DNA of 64,000 bases from Rhizobium sp. BT03 (GTDB taxonomy: Bacteria; Pseudomonadota; Alphaproteobacteria; Rhizobiales; Rhizobiaceae): NCBI RefSeq assembly GCF_030053155.1, contig NZ_CP125640.1, positions 1,550,001 to 1,614,000 on the forward strand, in the 5' to 3' direction. Within the stretch, counting starts at the first letter, position 1. The number at the start of each line of letters is the position of its first letter. The notes under the pieces were generated by a model that was given only the letters and a program-made list of their open reading frames with translations, did no database searches and was not told where the DNA came from. Positions 20,957 through 30,227 of the stretch are shown here, piece by piece. The translations under genes were made by a program, and so were the position numbers.

Positions 20957-20976
20957 AAACGTTTGCGCAAGCGTTT
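20957..20976. promoter_or_regulatory. LacI-type operator
   Basis: The near-perfect palindrome AAACGTTTGCGCAAGCGTTT has a central CG pair within GCGC and resembles the AANCGNTTNCG-type operators of the LacI/GalR family. It lies between the divergent LacI and RbsD/FucU genes and could control both. Confidence 0.75.
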
Positions 20977-21022
20977 TCTTCGTCGTTTTATGTGCTATAC
21001 GGGTCCAGAGGGAGGACCGAAC

Positions 21023-21466
21023 ATGGCACTGAAAAACATTCCCGGGATTCTTTGCCCGGATCTTTTGTGGATATTGAGCGCGATGGGCCATGGCGACGAG
21101 ATCGCCATCGTCGACAAGAATTTCTCGGCCTGCCGCGTGTCGAAAAAGACCGTCAGCGGCAAACTCGTGTCGATGAACGCGGCCAGCGCCACAGATGCCA
21201 TAGAGGCGATCCTGGCGGTCATGCCGCTCGATCACTTCGTCGAACAGCCGCTCCTGCACATGGAGGATCCGGATCAGCCCGGCATCATGCTATCCGCTCA
21301 CGCAGACGTGGAATTGCTCTGCTCAACGGCGGAAAAACGCAGCATCACGAGCAGGCCGATCGAGCGCTTCGCCTACTATCCGATGGCCGAATCCTGCTTT
21401 GCGGTGGTTCAGACAGGGGAAATACGGCCCTATGGCAATTTCATCTTGAAGAAGGGCGTCGTTTAG
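21023..21466 (+). CDS. RbsD/FucU-family sugar mutarotase
   Basis: The protein has 147 residues. The N-terminal half matches the family hallmark LLWILSAMGHGDEIAIVDKNF, where the histidine and aspartate serve anomer interconversion. The C-terminus ends EIRPYGNFILKKG, also conserved. These proteins convert alpha and beta forms of ribose, fucose or similar sugars. A GGAGG site precedes ATG. It is transcribed away from the LacI/ABC operon and shares its operator region, so it likely processes the same sugar. Confidence 0.9.
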   Translation: MALKNIPGILCPDLLWILSAMGHGDEIAIVDKNFSACRVSKKTVSGKLVSMNAASATDAIEAILAVMPLDHFVEQPLLHMEDPDQPGIMLSAHADVELLCSTAEKRSITSRPIERFAYYPMAESCFAVVQTGEIRPYGNFILKKGVV

Positions 21467-21513
21467 CGGCGGTGATGTTTTGCAGCGTGCCGTCTTCTCC
21501 GACGAGCAAGGGA

Positions 21514-22005
21514 TTACCGCCCCCGCTTGCCCATCACCGCGGTCCCCAACCGCTGGATCGCCTGGCGCAGCTTGTCGCCCTCTATGCCTTCCATCATGCC
21601 TTCCAGCTTGCGGGCGGCTTCGCCTTTCAGCGGCGGCGGCGTGCGGGAGCGGCGGGCGGCTTGGGAGACCGGCTTCTGGACGATGCGGATCTGGTGGACG
21701 GCGGAAAAGCCGAAGAAGCTGTTGATGCGCTGGATGAGTTCGCCCTGGGCATGGGTGAGGAAAAGCGCGCGCGCGCCTTCGCAGGCGATCGTCAGCACGC
21801 CGGGGCGAAAGCTGCCGTCATCGCCGCCGCCGCGCGCCCAGGCGATCTTTTCCGGCCGGGTGCAATCGGCGAAATCCTCGCCGGCGATTTCGCTCCAGGA
21901 GCCGAGCAGCGCCGTATTGATGCCGGCGCGGCGCGCCAGGACGGGATCGATCAGCCCGTTCGCCAGCTCGGAAATCTGCTTTGCACCTTTGCGTGGAGAA
22001 CTCAT
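21514..22005 (-). CDS. DUF721/DciA-like protein
   Basis: The protein has 163 residues. The N-terminal half has the DUF721 pattern ISELANGLIDPVLARRAG and GSWSEIAGEDFADCTRPEKIAW, then LTIACEGARALFLTHAQGELIQRIN. DciA proteins load or regulate the replicative helicase DnaB in bacteria without DnaC; whether this rhizobial version does so is by homology. It is divergent from mutY with about 110 bases between, the classic rhizobial arrangement. A much longer antisense frame over mutY is not real. Confidence 0.88.
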   Translation of the reverse strand: MSSPRKGAKQISELANGLIDPVLARRAGINTALLGSWSEIAGEDFADCTRPEKIAWARGGGDDGSFRPGVLTIACEGARALFLTHAQGELIQRINSFFGFSAVHQIRIVQKPVSQAARRSRTPPPLKGEAARKLEGMMEGIEGDKLRQAIQRLGTAVMGKRGR

Positions 22006-22113
22006 CGAAACCCTTGGACACCTCTGCCAATCGCACAGGCAATTCGCATCACCGGCTTGATCGCGCGGCATTGCTTCGCCAAGTATAGGCACTTCCCCCG
22101 ATCCCGGCAAATC

Positions 22114-23202
22114 ATGACGATCACCACACCCGACACGCCCTCCGCAAAGCCCCTGCTCGACTGGTACGACCGCCACCACCGCGACCTGCCCTGGCGCGTT
22201 TCGCCGGGCATGGCGGCGCGTGGCGTCAAGCCCGATCCCTATCACATCTGGCTGTCGGAGGTGATGCTGCAGCAGACGACGGTGCAGGCGGTCAAACCCT
22301 ATTTCGCCAAGTTTCTGCAGCGCTGGCCCGAGGTGACCGATCTTGCCGCTGCCGAAAACGACGCTGTCATGGCGGCCTGGGCCGGGCTCGGCTATTACGC
22401 GCGGGCCCGCAACCTGAAGAAATGCGCCGAGGCGGTGGCGAAAGAGCATGGCGGCGTCTTTCCCGACACCGAAGAAGGCCTCAGATCCCTGCCCGGCATC
22501 GGCGACTATACGGCCGCCGCCGTCGCAGCCATCGCCTTTGACCGGCAAGCGGCTGTGATGGACGGCAATGTCGAGCGGGTGATCTCCAGGCTCTATGCGA
22601 TCACGACGCCGCTGCCGGCTGCCAAACCGCTGATGAAGGAGAAGGTGGCGCTGCTGACGCCGGCGGCCCGGCCCGGCGATTTCGCCCAGGCGATGATGGA
22701 TCTGGGTGCGACGATCTGCACGCCGAAGCGGCCGGCCTGTTCGCTCTGTCCGTTCCGCGGATCGTGTGAGGCGCTGAAGCTTTCCGATCCCGAGCTCTTT
22801 CCGGTCAAGGCGGCGAAGAAGGAGAAGCCGGTGCGCTACGGCGCGGCCTTCATCGCGGTGACCGGTGATGGCGAGATCCTGCTGCGGCGGCGCGCAGAAA
22901 GCGGCCTGCTCGGCGGCATGACCGAAGTGCCGACGACGGCGTGGACGGCGCGTATCGACGGCGAGACCTCGGCTGCGGCGGCACCCTTCGAGGCGGCCTG
23001 GCAGTCCGCTGGCACCGTCATCCATGTCTTCACCCATTTCGAGCTCCGGCTTTCGATCTGGCGCGCGGCGATCGCCGCGAAAATCGGCGCTGACGGATGG
23101 TGGGAGCCGGTTACAAATCTTGAAGCCCAGGCCTTGCCGACCGTCATGAAAAAAGCGATCGCAGCGGCTATTCCTCTCGCGTTCAAAACATCCAAGGGAT
23201 GA
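22114..23202 (+). CDS. mutY: Adenine DNA glycosylase MutY
   Basis: Removes adenine mispaired with 8-oxoguanine. The protein has 362 residues. The catalytic region has the helix-hairpin-helix LPGIGDYTAAAV and catalytic aspartate in VMDGNVERV. The iron-sulfur cluster loop CTPKRPACSLCPFRGSC fits C-x6-C-x2-C-x5-C. The C-terminal NUDIX-like domain reads the oxoguanine. Its stop overlaps the HAD gene by 4 bases. Confidence 0.96.
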   Translation: MTITTPDTPSAKPLLDWYDRHHRDLPWRVSPGMAARGVKPDPYHIWLSEVMLQQTTVQAVKPYFAKFLQRWPEVTDLAAAENDAVMAAWAGLGYYARARNLKKCAEAVAKEHGGVFPDTEEGLRSLPGIGDYTAAAVAAIAFDRQAAVMDGNVERVISRLYAITTPLPAAKPLMKEKVALLTPAARPGDFAQAMMDLGATICTPKRPACSLCPFRGSCEALKLSDPELFPVKAAKKEKPVRYGAAFIAVTGDGEILLRRRAESGLLGGMTEVPTTAWTARIDGETSAAAAPFEAAWQSAGTVIHVFTHFELRLSIWRAAIAAKIGADGWWEPVTNLEAQALPTVMKKAIAAAIPLAFKTSKG

Positions 23203-23819
23203 CCATGACCACCGGCATAAAACATATCGTTTTCGACATCGGCAAAGTCCTTATTCATTACGATCCGCATCTTCCCTTCAGCCGCCTCATCCCGGATGAG
23301 GCCGAGCGCAACTGGTTTTTCGCCAATATCTGCACCCATGACTGGAACATCGAGCAGGACCGCGGCCGCACATGGGCGGAGGCCGAAGCGCTGCTGATCG
23401 AACAGCACCCGGCGCGTGAGGAACAGATCCGCGCCTTCCGCAAATATTGGCATGAGATGGTGCCGCACGCCTATGAGGATAGCGTCGCGATCATGGAAGG
23501 TCTGATCGCCGAGGGCCGCGACGTGACGATGCTGACCAACTTCGCCTCCGACACCTTCCGCGAGGCGCAGGCGCGCTTCCCCTTCCTCACCCTACCGCGC
23601 GGCGTCACAGTTTCCGGCGATGTCGGACTGATCAAGCCGGATATCGCCATCTACGAGACGCACACGAAAAGTTTCGGCCTTGATCCCAAGGCGACGATCT
23701 TCATCGACGACGCGCCGGTCAATGTCGAAGGCGCCAAGGCCTATGGCTGGAATGCGGTGCTGTTTTCGGGCGCGGATAAGCTGCGCAGCGATCTTGCCGG
23801 TTACGGATTGAAGGTCTGA
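23199..23819 (+). CDS. HAD-family hydrolase
   Basis: The protein has 206 residues. Motif I is degenerate at its start: VFDIGKVLIHYD has the first aspartate but the second is replaced by glycine-lysine, as in the subgroup of HAD-IA hydrolases with DxGxVL. Motif II is MLTNFA, motif III is the lysine in LIKPDIAIYE and motif IV is FIDDAPVNV. Substrate unknown; phosphatase activity is likely. Coupled to mutY by an ATGA overlap. Confidence 0.88.
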   Translation: MTMTTGIKHIVFDIGKVLIHYDPHLPFSRLIPDEAERNWFFANICTHDWNIEQDRGRTWAEAEALLIEQHPAREEQIRAFRKYWHEMVPHAYEDSVAIMEGLIAEGRDVTMLTNFASDTFREAQARFPFLTLPRGVTVSGDVGLIKPDIAIYETHTKSFGLDPKATIFIDDAPVNVEGAKAYGWNAVLFSGADKLRSDLAGYGLKV

Positions 23820-23824
23820 GACCC

Positions 23825-24190
23825 ATGGCATTCGACCCCGCAGAAGAAATCGAACGTTTTCACGCCGCCATCAACGCCCTCGATTTTCCCGCGATCGAGA
23901 GCTATTTCGCCCAGAATGCCACCTATGTCTCGAACGGCGTCGGCAGTCTTGCCGGACGGACTGAGATCATGGCTGCCTTCCGGCGTTACTTCGACGACTA
24001 TCCCGACCAGACGGCGGAAAATTCACTGGTGGAAACGTTGACGCCGCTCTCCGGCCGCGCGGTCTGGTCGCTTCGCGCCACCCACAGCCAGACCGGCAAG
24101 CCGCTGGTCCGCGAAGGCGAGGAGACGATCAGCTTCAACGAAGAAGGCCGCATCACGCGGGTCGAGGTCACCGATTACAAGAATTTCTGA
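23825..24190 (+). CDS. SnoaL/NTF2-like protein
   Basis: The protein has 121 residues with the NTF2-like cone fold pattern: IERFHAAINALDFPAIESYFAQNATYVSNGVGSLAGRTEIMAAFRRYF split into helix and strand, then a sheet ending EEGRITRVEVTDY. Such proteins are either small isomerases or ligand carriers; no active site is evident. It follows the HAD gene by 5 bases and shares its transcript. Confidence 0.8.
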   Translation: MAFDPAEEIERFHAAINALDFPAIESYFAQNATYVSNGVGSLAGRTEIMAAFRRYFDDYPDQTAENSLVETLTPLSGRAVWSLRATHSQTGKPLVREGEETISFNEEGRITRVEVTDYKNF

Positions 24191-24211
24191 AGCAGCACCT
24201 CAGAAATAGAG

Positions 24212-24240
24212 GACGCCCGGGATTCGACCCCGGGCGTCTT
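24212..24240. terminator. Bidirectional terminator between the SnoaL-like gene and ccrM
   Basis: The 10-pair stem GACGCCCGGG/CCCGGGCGTC (24212-24221 and 24229-24238) has a seven-base loop. Modest T content on both sides suggests service to both convergent genes. Confidence 0.7.
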
Positions 24241-24301
24241 GGTCTTCTTCCGCAACTGGAGGAAACCGGAAGAAGGTATTTCGATCCGCCGAAGGTGGTG
24301 C

Positions 24302-25468
<1,167 letters not shown>

Positions 25469-25483
25469 TCATACGCTCTACGC

Positions 25484-25498
25484 TTAACTGTCCGTTAT
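25484..25498. promoter_or_regulatory. Possible CtrA-binding site ahead of ccrM
   Basis: TTAA, seven bases, then TTAT (TTAACTGTCCGTTAT) is one mismatch from the TTAA-N7-TTAA CtrA consensus. It sits just upstream of ccrM, where CtrA acts in Caulobacter. One site by eye is weak evidence. Confidence 0.4.
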
Positions 25499-25578
25499 GG
25501 TTACGCAACTTAGTTACCAAAGCCTGAAGCACTGGCCGATTTCGGGAATTAATTCCGCCGGCCGGCTGCCGCCGGCGA

Positions 25579-25929
25579 TCAGGCGGCGTCGTGAACCCTA
25601 CGGCTGTCATCCGGCGCCTCGTCGCGTTCGAACATGCCGTAATCGCGGACGACACTGGCGATGCGCAGGCGATAATCGGCGAAGATGCCGCCGCGTCCGG
25701 CCTGCTGGGCGGCCCGGTGCGCTTCGAGATTGCGCCATTCCTTGACGGCCGCCTCGTCGCGGAAGAAGGACAGCGACAAAAGCTTGCCGCGGTTCGTCAG
25801 GCTTTCGAACCGCTCGATCGAGATGAAGCCGTCGATCTTTTCGAGCTCAGTTCGCAGCTCGCCGGCGAGATCGAGATATTTGTGGCGTTCGCCCATATAG
25901 GGCACGACTTCGAAGATGACGGCGATCAT
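25579..25929 (-). CDS. Small antibiotic-biosynthesis-monooxygenase-like protein
   Basis: The protein has 116 residues with a ferredoxin-like alpha/beta barrel: MIAVIFEVVPYMGERHKYLDLA, then FISIERFESLTNRGKLLSLSFF and EWRNLEAHRAAQQAG. ABM-domain proteins dimerise and often act as small monooxygenases or heme-independent enzymes. Its start overlaps the NIPSNAP gene stop by 4 bases (ATGA), so the two are coupled. Probably controlled by the divergent ArsR-type regulator. Confidence 0.82.
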   Translation of the reverse strand: MIAVIFEVVPYMGERHKYLDLAGELRTELEKIDGFISIERFESLTNRGKLLSLSFFRDEAAVKEWRNLEAHRAAQQAGRGGIFADYRLRIASVVRDYGMFERDEAPDDSRRVHDAA

Positions 25930-26255
25930 GGCAGCACCAGCTTGGCGTGAGGGGCGGAGACATTTTTGAGGAAGATGCGATCCTCCTTGAGGATGAAGCC
26001 TTCGCGTCTGGCAAATTCGTAGTTCTCGCGGCCGAGCGGGTCGGCTGCCAGCCTGGCGCGATAGGCTTCGTAGGCGGCGAGGCTTTCGATATTGTAGACG
26101 CCGTAAGCCGTCGTTGCCGATCCCTCGTGCGGGCCGTAGTAGCCGATCAGGTCGGCGCCGTTCTTCGGAATCGCCTGGCCCCAGTTGCGGGCATATTCGG
26201 CAAACGCCTCCTTCTTGAAGGGGTCGATCTGATAGCGGATGAAGCAGGTGATCAT
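25926..26255 (-). CDS. NIPSNAP-family protein
   Basis: The protein has 109 residues with the NIPSNAP pattern MITCFIRYQIDPFKKEAF, then GADLIGYYGPHEGSATTAY and AYEAYRARLAADP. The fold is the same dimeric barrel as the next gene's. Start chosen at 26255 because AAAGGAGAAACG lies just ahead, although the frame is open further. Function unknown. Divergent from the ArsR regulator, which may sense a reactive or metal stress. Confidence 0.85.
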   Translation of the reverse strand: MITCFIRYQIDPFKKEAFAEYARNWGQAIPKNGADLIGYYGPHEGSATTAYGVYNIESLAAYEAYRARLAADPLGRENYEFARREGFILKEDRIFLKNVSAPHAKLVLP

Positions 26256-26327
26256 GTCGTTTCTCCTTTGGCTGCCCACCCGTTTTCGCACATTGCCTGA
26301 CGGCGATGCTTCGGTTACGATCGAAGT

Positions 26328-27014
26328 ATGAAGGAAGGTCCTGACATTGCCCAGATCGGCGCGCTGATCGGCGATCCCGCCCGCGCCAACATGCTGGCAG
26401 CACTCACCGGCGGCCGGGCGCTGACGGCGACCGAACTTGCCGGCGTCGGCGGCATCACCGTGCAGACGGCGAGCACGCATCTCGCCAAGCTCGAAGCCGG
26501 TGGTCTGCTAACCCAGCGCAAGCAGGGGCGCCATCGTTATTTTACCCTCGCCGACGAGGCCGTCGCCCGGCTGATCGAAAGCATGATGGGCTTTGCCGCT
26601 GGACGCGGCCATCTGCGCCACCGGCCGGGGCCAAAGGAGCCGGCGCTGCGCAAGGCGCGCATCTGCTACGATCACCTGGCCGGCGATTACGGCGTGCGCA
26701 TGCTCGACAGCCTGATTGCCTCAGGCGCAATCGATGCGGTCGGCGAAGGCCTGTCGCTGACCGAAAAGGGCGAAAGCGATCTCAAATGCATCGGCATCAA
26801 TGTCGGCGACCTCAGAACCTCACGCCGCCCGCTCTGCCGCTCCTGCCTGGACTGGAGCGAAAGACGCGCCCACCTCGCCGGCAGCCTCGGCAAGGCCCTG
26901 CTTTCAAGCTTTCTCGACAAAGGCTGGGCGCGGCGCACGGCCGAAAGCCGCTCGATCATGTTTTCTCCGGAAGGCGACCGGCAGTTTTTGAAGCTTTTCC
27001 CGGTCGATGGGTAG
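26328..27014 (+). CDS. ArsR-family transcriptional regulator
   Basis: The protein has 228 residues. The winged helix-turn-helix spans about residues 10-80: NMLAALTGGRALTATELA, then GGITVQTASTHLAKLEAGGL and the wing KQGRHRYFTLA. The C-terminal 130 residues form a second domain with two cysteines (CRSCLDWSERR) of possible sensing role. It is divergent from the NIPSNAP/ABM pair (73 bases), an arrangement that points to local control. Confidence 0.9.
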   Translation: MKEGPDIAQIGALIGDPARANMLAALTGGRALTATELAGVGGITVQTASTHLAKLEAGGLLTQRKQGRHRYFTLADEAVARLIESMMGFAAGRGHLRHRPGPKEPALRKARICYDHLAGDYGVRMLDSLIASGAIDAVGEGLSLTEKGESDLKCIGINVGDLRTSRRPLCRSCLDWSERRAHLAGSLGKALLSSFLDKGWARRTAESRSIMFSPEGDRQFLKLFPVDG

Positions 27015-27054
27015 GTTGCTCTTTGACGGCCACCCCGGAATACGACGTCTCTCC

Positions 27055-27104
27055 GGCCTCATCCTGAGGTGCCCACAGGGGCTTCGAAGGACGGGGCCGG
27101 CCAC
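27055..27104. repeat. Single copy of family C palindrome
   Basis: CCTCATCCTGAGGTGC and TTCGAAGGACGGGGC match one arm of the paired element at 4389-4520. Confidence 0.7.
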
Positions 27105-27283
27105 CGACGCTTCTTCACCCGGCGATATTGGCATGCAGGACGGGAACAGCCGGATGAAACCGCCGTTTGCATGAGCCAAACACCACAACCTGTTGTTTTT
27201 ACGCGGCTTAGCGACGCCTCGCTGAGAAATCATTAAACATGTTTCGATACTCTCAGGTTCTACATTAACGTGAGAGCCCCGCT

Positions 27284-29116
27284 ATGGCGTCGATCCAGCA
27301 TAAGATTATCATTGCAAGCGTTGCGATTTTCGCCTTGGCGGGCGGCGCCACCGGCGTCGGCATCTGGTCTGCCTCCACCCTCTCGGCCAACAGCGCCGAT
27401 GTCGCCCAGTCAGCGCAAATTCTGCGCAACCACATGCAGGCCGACATGATGCATGACGCACTGCGCTCCGACGTGCTGGCCTCGCTGCTGGCGTCCAACC
27501 CGGCAGCGGGCATCGACCCCGACGCGGTAAAGGCGGATCTGGCGGAGCACAAGGCATCGTTCCGGGAGATGATCGACGCCAACCGGGCGCTGGCCACTGA
27601 CGAAAAGACCAAAGCGATCCTTGCCGGTATCGAACCTCCCCTCATTGCCTATGTCGAAAGCGCCACCAAGATTATCGATCTTGCCGGCCGGGATCCGGCG
27701 TCGGCATTGAAGGCCTTGCCCGAATTCATGGCGCAGTTTTCTGCGCTGGAAACGGGAATGGAACAGACCGGCGACCAGATCACTGCGACATCCGACGAGA
27801 TTTCCAAGCGCAGCGCTGAGGTAAAGGCCTTGGTGGGCATGGCTCTGAAAGCAATTCTGGCCTTGGCTGCAATCTTCGCCATTGGCCTTTATTTCCTGAC
27901 CCGCAAGAGCGTCACCAAACCCATCCTCGCCCTTTCCAACGATATGCAAAGGCTTGCCGGCGGCGACACGGCCATATCAAGCACCGCGATCGGCCGCACC
28001 GACGAAATCGGCGTAATGGCATCGGCTGTCGAAGTCTTCCGCCAGGCGGCGATTGCCAACAAGCAACTCGAACAAGACGCCGAGGCAGCGCGCCTGCAGG
28101 GCGAAGCCGAGCGTGTCACGGCCCGCAAACAGGCTGACGAGGATGCCGCCGAACGGCTGCGGGCAGCGACCTCAGGTCTTGCCGCCGGCTTGAAGCGGCT
28201 GGCGTCGGGCGATCTCGCCTTCCAGATCGAAGAGCCGTTCGCCCCCGATTTCGAGAGCCTGCGGCATGATTTCAACATGTCGATCCGCCAGCTTGACCAG
28301 ACGCTGGGCGCGATCGCGGCTGCCATTACGGCGATCGATGAAGGCACCAGGGAAATCGCCTCGGGGGCCGGCGATCTGTCGAAACGCACCGAACAGCAGG
28401 CAGCCTCGCTCGAAGAAACTGCCGCAGCGCTCGATCAGATTACCGCCAATGTCTCGAACTCGAGCAAGCGCACCGACGAGGCGCGCGCGGAAGCCACTGA
28501 TGCAAACCGCAATGCCGCCAAGTCTTCGGAGGTCGTGTCGCATGCCGAAGAGGCCATGCGCCGCATCGAGGCGTCGTCGCAGCAGATCTCCAGCATTATC
28601 GGCGTGATCGACGAGATCGCCTTCCAGACCAATCTGCTGGCGCTCAATGCCGGCGTCGAAGCGGCGCGCGCCGGCGAGGCCGGCAAGGGCTTTGCGGTGG
28701 TGGCCCAGGAAGTCCGCGAACTCGCCCAGCGATCGGCGAAGGCGGCGAAGGAAATCAAGGGCCACATCGAGAAATCGTCGGAGGAAGTGGAAAGCGGCGT
28801 CAAGCTGGTTCTCGACACCAGCCAGGTTCTGAGCGCAATCAGCGAACAGATTGCCCGCATCAACCAGCACATGGATGCCATCGCCGTCTCGGCACGGGAG
28901 CAGTCGACCGGCCTTGCCGAAGTCAATACCGCCGTCAATTCCATGGATCAGGTGACCCAGCAGAACGCCGCGATGGTCGAGCAATCGACTGCTGCATCCA
29001 GTCAGCTGGCGCAGGAGGCCGCCAAGCTGCGTGAACTCGTTTCCCGGTTCAAGCTTCGTGCGACGGCTTCAACGCAATCCGTAGCCGGCCGGCGGAGCGC
29101 ACAGTGGGCGGCCTAA
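27284..29116 (+). CDS. Methyl-accepting chemotaxis protein
   Basis: The protein has 610 residues. A transmembrane segment lies at about residues 7-27 and another at about 185-207, enclosing a periplasmic helical sensor of about 155 residues. HAMP-type linkers follow to about residue 340. The signalling domain holds the highly conserved tip [20 protein letters not shown] near residue 450. No C-terminal receptor-methylase pentapeptide is visible. It is a single transcription unit with a nearby convergent LysR gene. Confidence 0.95.
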   Translation: MASIQHKIIIASVAIFALAGGATGVGIWSASTLSANSADVAQSAQILRNHMQADMMHDALRSDVLASLLASNPAAGIDPDAVKADLAEHKASFREMIDANRALATDEKTKAILAGIEPPLIAYVESATKIIDLAGRDPASALKALPEFMAQFSALETGMEQTGDQITATSDEISKRSAEVKALVGMALKAILALAAIFAIGLYFLTRKSVTKPILALSNDMQRLAGGDTAISSTAIGRTDEIGVMASAVEVFRQAAIANKQLEQDAEAARLQGEAERVTARKQADEDAAERLRAATSGLAAGLKRLASGDLAFQIEEPFAPDFESLRHDFNMSIRQLDQTLGAIAAAITAIDEGTREIASGAGDLSKRTEQQAASLEETAAALDQITANVSNSSKRTDEARAEATDANRNAAKSSEVVSHAEEAMRRIEASSQQISSIIGVIDEIAFQTNLLALNAGVEAARAGEAGKGFAVVAQEVRELAQRSAKAAKEIKGHIEKSSEEVESGVKLVLDTSQVLSAISEQIARINQHMDAIAVSAREQSTGLAEVNTAVNSMDQVTQQNAAMVEQSTAASSQLAQEAAKLRELVSRFKLRATASTQSVAGRRSAQWAA

Positions 29117-29208
29117 CGGCTTCGTTGTAAACTCACCGTGCCCTGAAGACGATCGGTCACTCATTTCAGGGAACTGGGGCGAAGCGCTTGTTTTGGCTGG
29201 GCGCTCAC

Positions 29209-30108
29209 TCAGCTCATCGCGTGGAACGTCTCGAACATCAGCGCCCTCAGCCAGCGATGCGCGAGATCTGTATCCATGCGGGGGTGCCAGGCCTGGACGA
29301 TGTTGAAACCCGGCACGGTGATCGGCAGGTCAAAGGTCCTGATCTCCCTTGTCGCGGCGGATTTGCAATAGGATTTTGGAATCGTGCCGATCAGATCGGA
29401 GGCCGCCGCAACGGCGATCACCGCCGGAAAGCTTGGCACGATCAGCCTGACATCCCGGTCATGGCCGAGTTCGGCGAGCGCCCTGTCGATCGGACCGGCG
29501 AAATCCGCCTGCGTCGAAAACAGCACGTGGCCCCAGGCGGTATAGTGCTCGACCGTTATCCGATCTGCATCGAAGATCGGATGCCCTGCCCTGGCGACAC
29601 CGACAAACCGATCCTCGAAAAGCGTCTGGCAACGCAGTTCGCCGCTGTCGCGCGGCAGGACGCCGATATCCAGATCGATCGCCGCGTCCCGCAAAGCCTG
29701 AACGTCCTTGTCCGCTCTCGGCGCAAAACGAAGCCTTATTCCCGGCGCAGCCTTGGTCACGGCGGCGCTGAGGTCGGCGGCGTAGAGAAGCACGAACGCC
29801 TCGTTGGCGCGGATCGTGAAGTCGCGCCGCACCTCCCGGATTTCCACGGTCGATGGCGGGCTCAGCACCGTTTTCACAGCGTCTTTCAACACATGCACAT
29901 CTTCGGCAATCGCCAGGGCATGGGGCGTCGCGACCATGCCGCGCCCGGCCGGCACGAGGATCGGATCCCCGAGCGCCGTCCTCAAGCGGGACAGCGTCCG
30001 GCTCATGGCCGATGTGCTGAGGCCAAGACGGCGAGCGGCAGCCGATACGCTCTGCTCGCGCAGCAATGCGTCCAGCGCCACCAGGAGATTGAAATCGAGA
30101 TCGGACAT
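29209..30108 (-). CDS. LysR-family transcriptional regulator
   Basis: The protein has 299 residues. The N-terminal winged helix is LVALDALLREQSVSAAARRLGL split over residues 9-30, then STSAMSRTLSRLR. The C-terminal effector-binding domain is of the NodD/NahR-like type. It is divergent from an MFS exporter, and the 119-base gap holds a 15-base perfect inverted repeat, so it likely controls that exporter and itself. Confidence 0.93.
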   Translation of the reverse strand: MSDLDFNLLVALDALLREQSVSAAARRLGLSTSAMSRTLSRLRTALGDPILVPAGRGMVATPHALAIAEDVHVLKDAVKTVLSPPSTVEIREVRRDFTIRANEAFVLLYAADLSAAVTKAAPGIRLRFAPRADKDVQALRDAAIDLDIGVLPRDSGELRCQTLFEDRFVGVARAGHPIFDADRITVEHYTAWGHVLFSTQADFAGPIDRALAELGHDRDVRLIVPSFPAVIAVAAASDLIGTIPKSYCKSAATREIRTFDLPITVPGFNIVQAWHPRMDTDLAHRWLRALMFETFHAMS

Positions 30109-30130
30109 GGCGCAAGTCTAATCAGGCATG

Positions 30131-30172
30131 GCGCCAGACGCAACGGTCTATTGATTTCGTTGCGTCTGGCGC
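30131..30172. promoter_or_regulatory. Inverted repeat in the LysR/MFS intergenic region
   Basis: GCGCCAGACGCAACG (30131-30145) and CGTTGCGTCTGGCGC (30158-30172) are exact reverse complements separated by 12 bases. Its position between divergent genes fits an operator, probably for the LysR protein. Confidence 0.7.
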
Positions 30173-30227
30173 ATGATCTCGGCGAGGGGTAATGAGTGGG
30201 CCATCGCACAAGCACCGAGGAGTTCCC

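Noticed and set aside
22006..23037. Minus-strand frame continuous with the DciA-like gene through mutY
   Set aside because: It is antisense to mutY; the real gene begins at 22005 in the divergent promoter region.
24212..24238. A T-arm-like GGGATTCGACCCC motif that suggested a tRNA
   Set aside because: There is no acceptor, D or anticodon arm; it is the terminator stem-loop.
27230..27283. Possible CtrA site upstream of the first chemoreceptor
   Set aside because: Two TTAA blocks are about 30 bases apart instead of 7.
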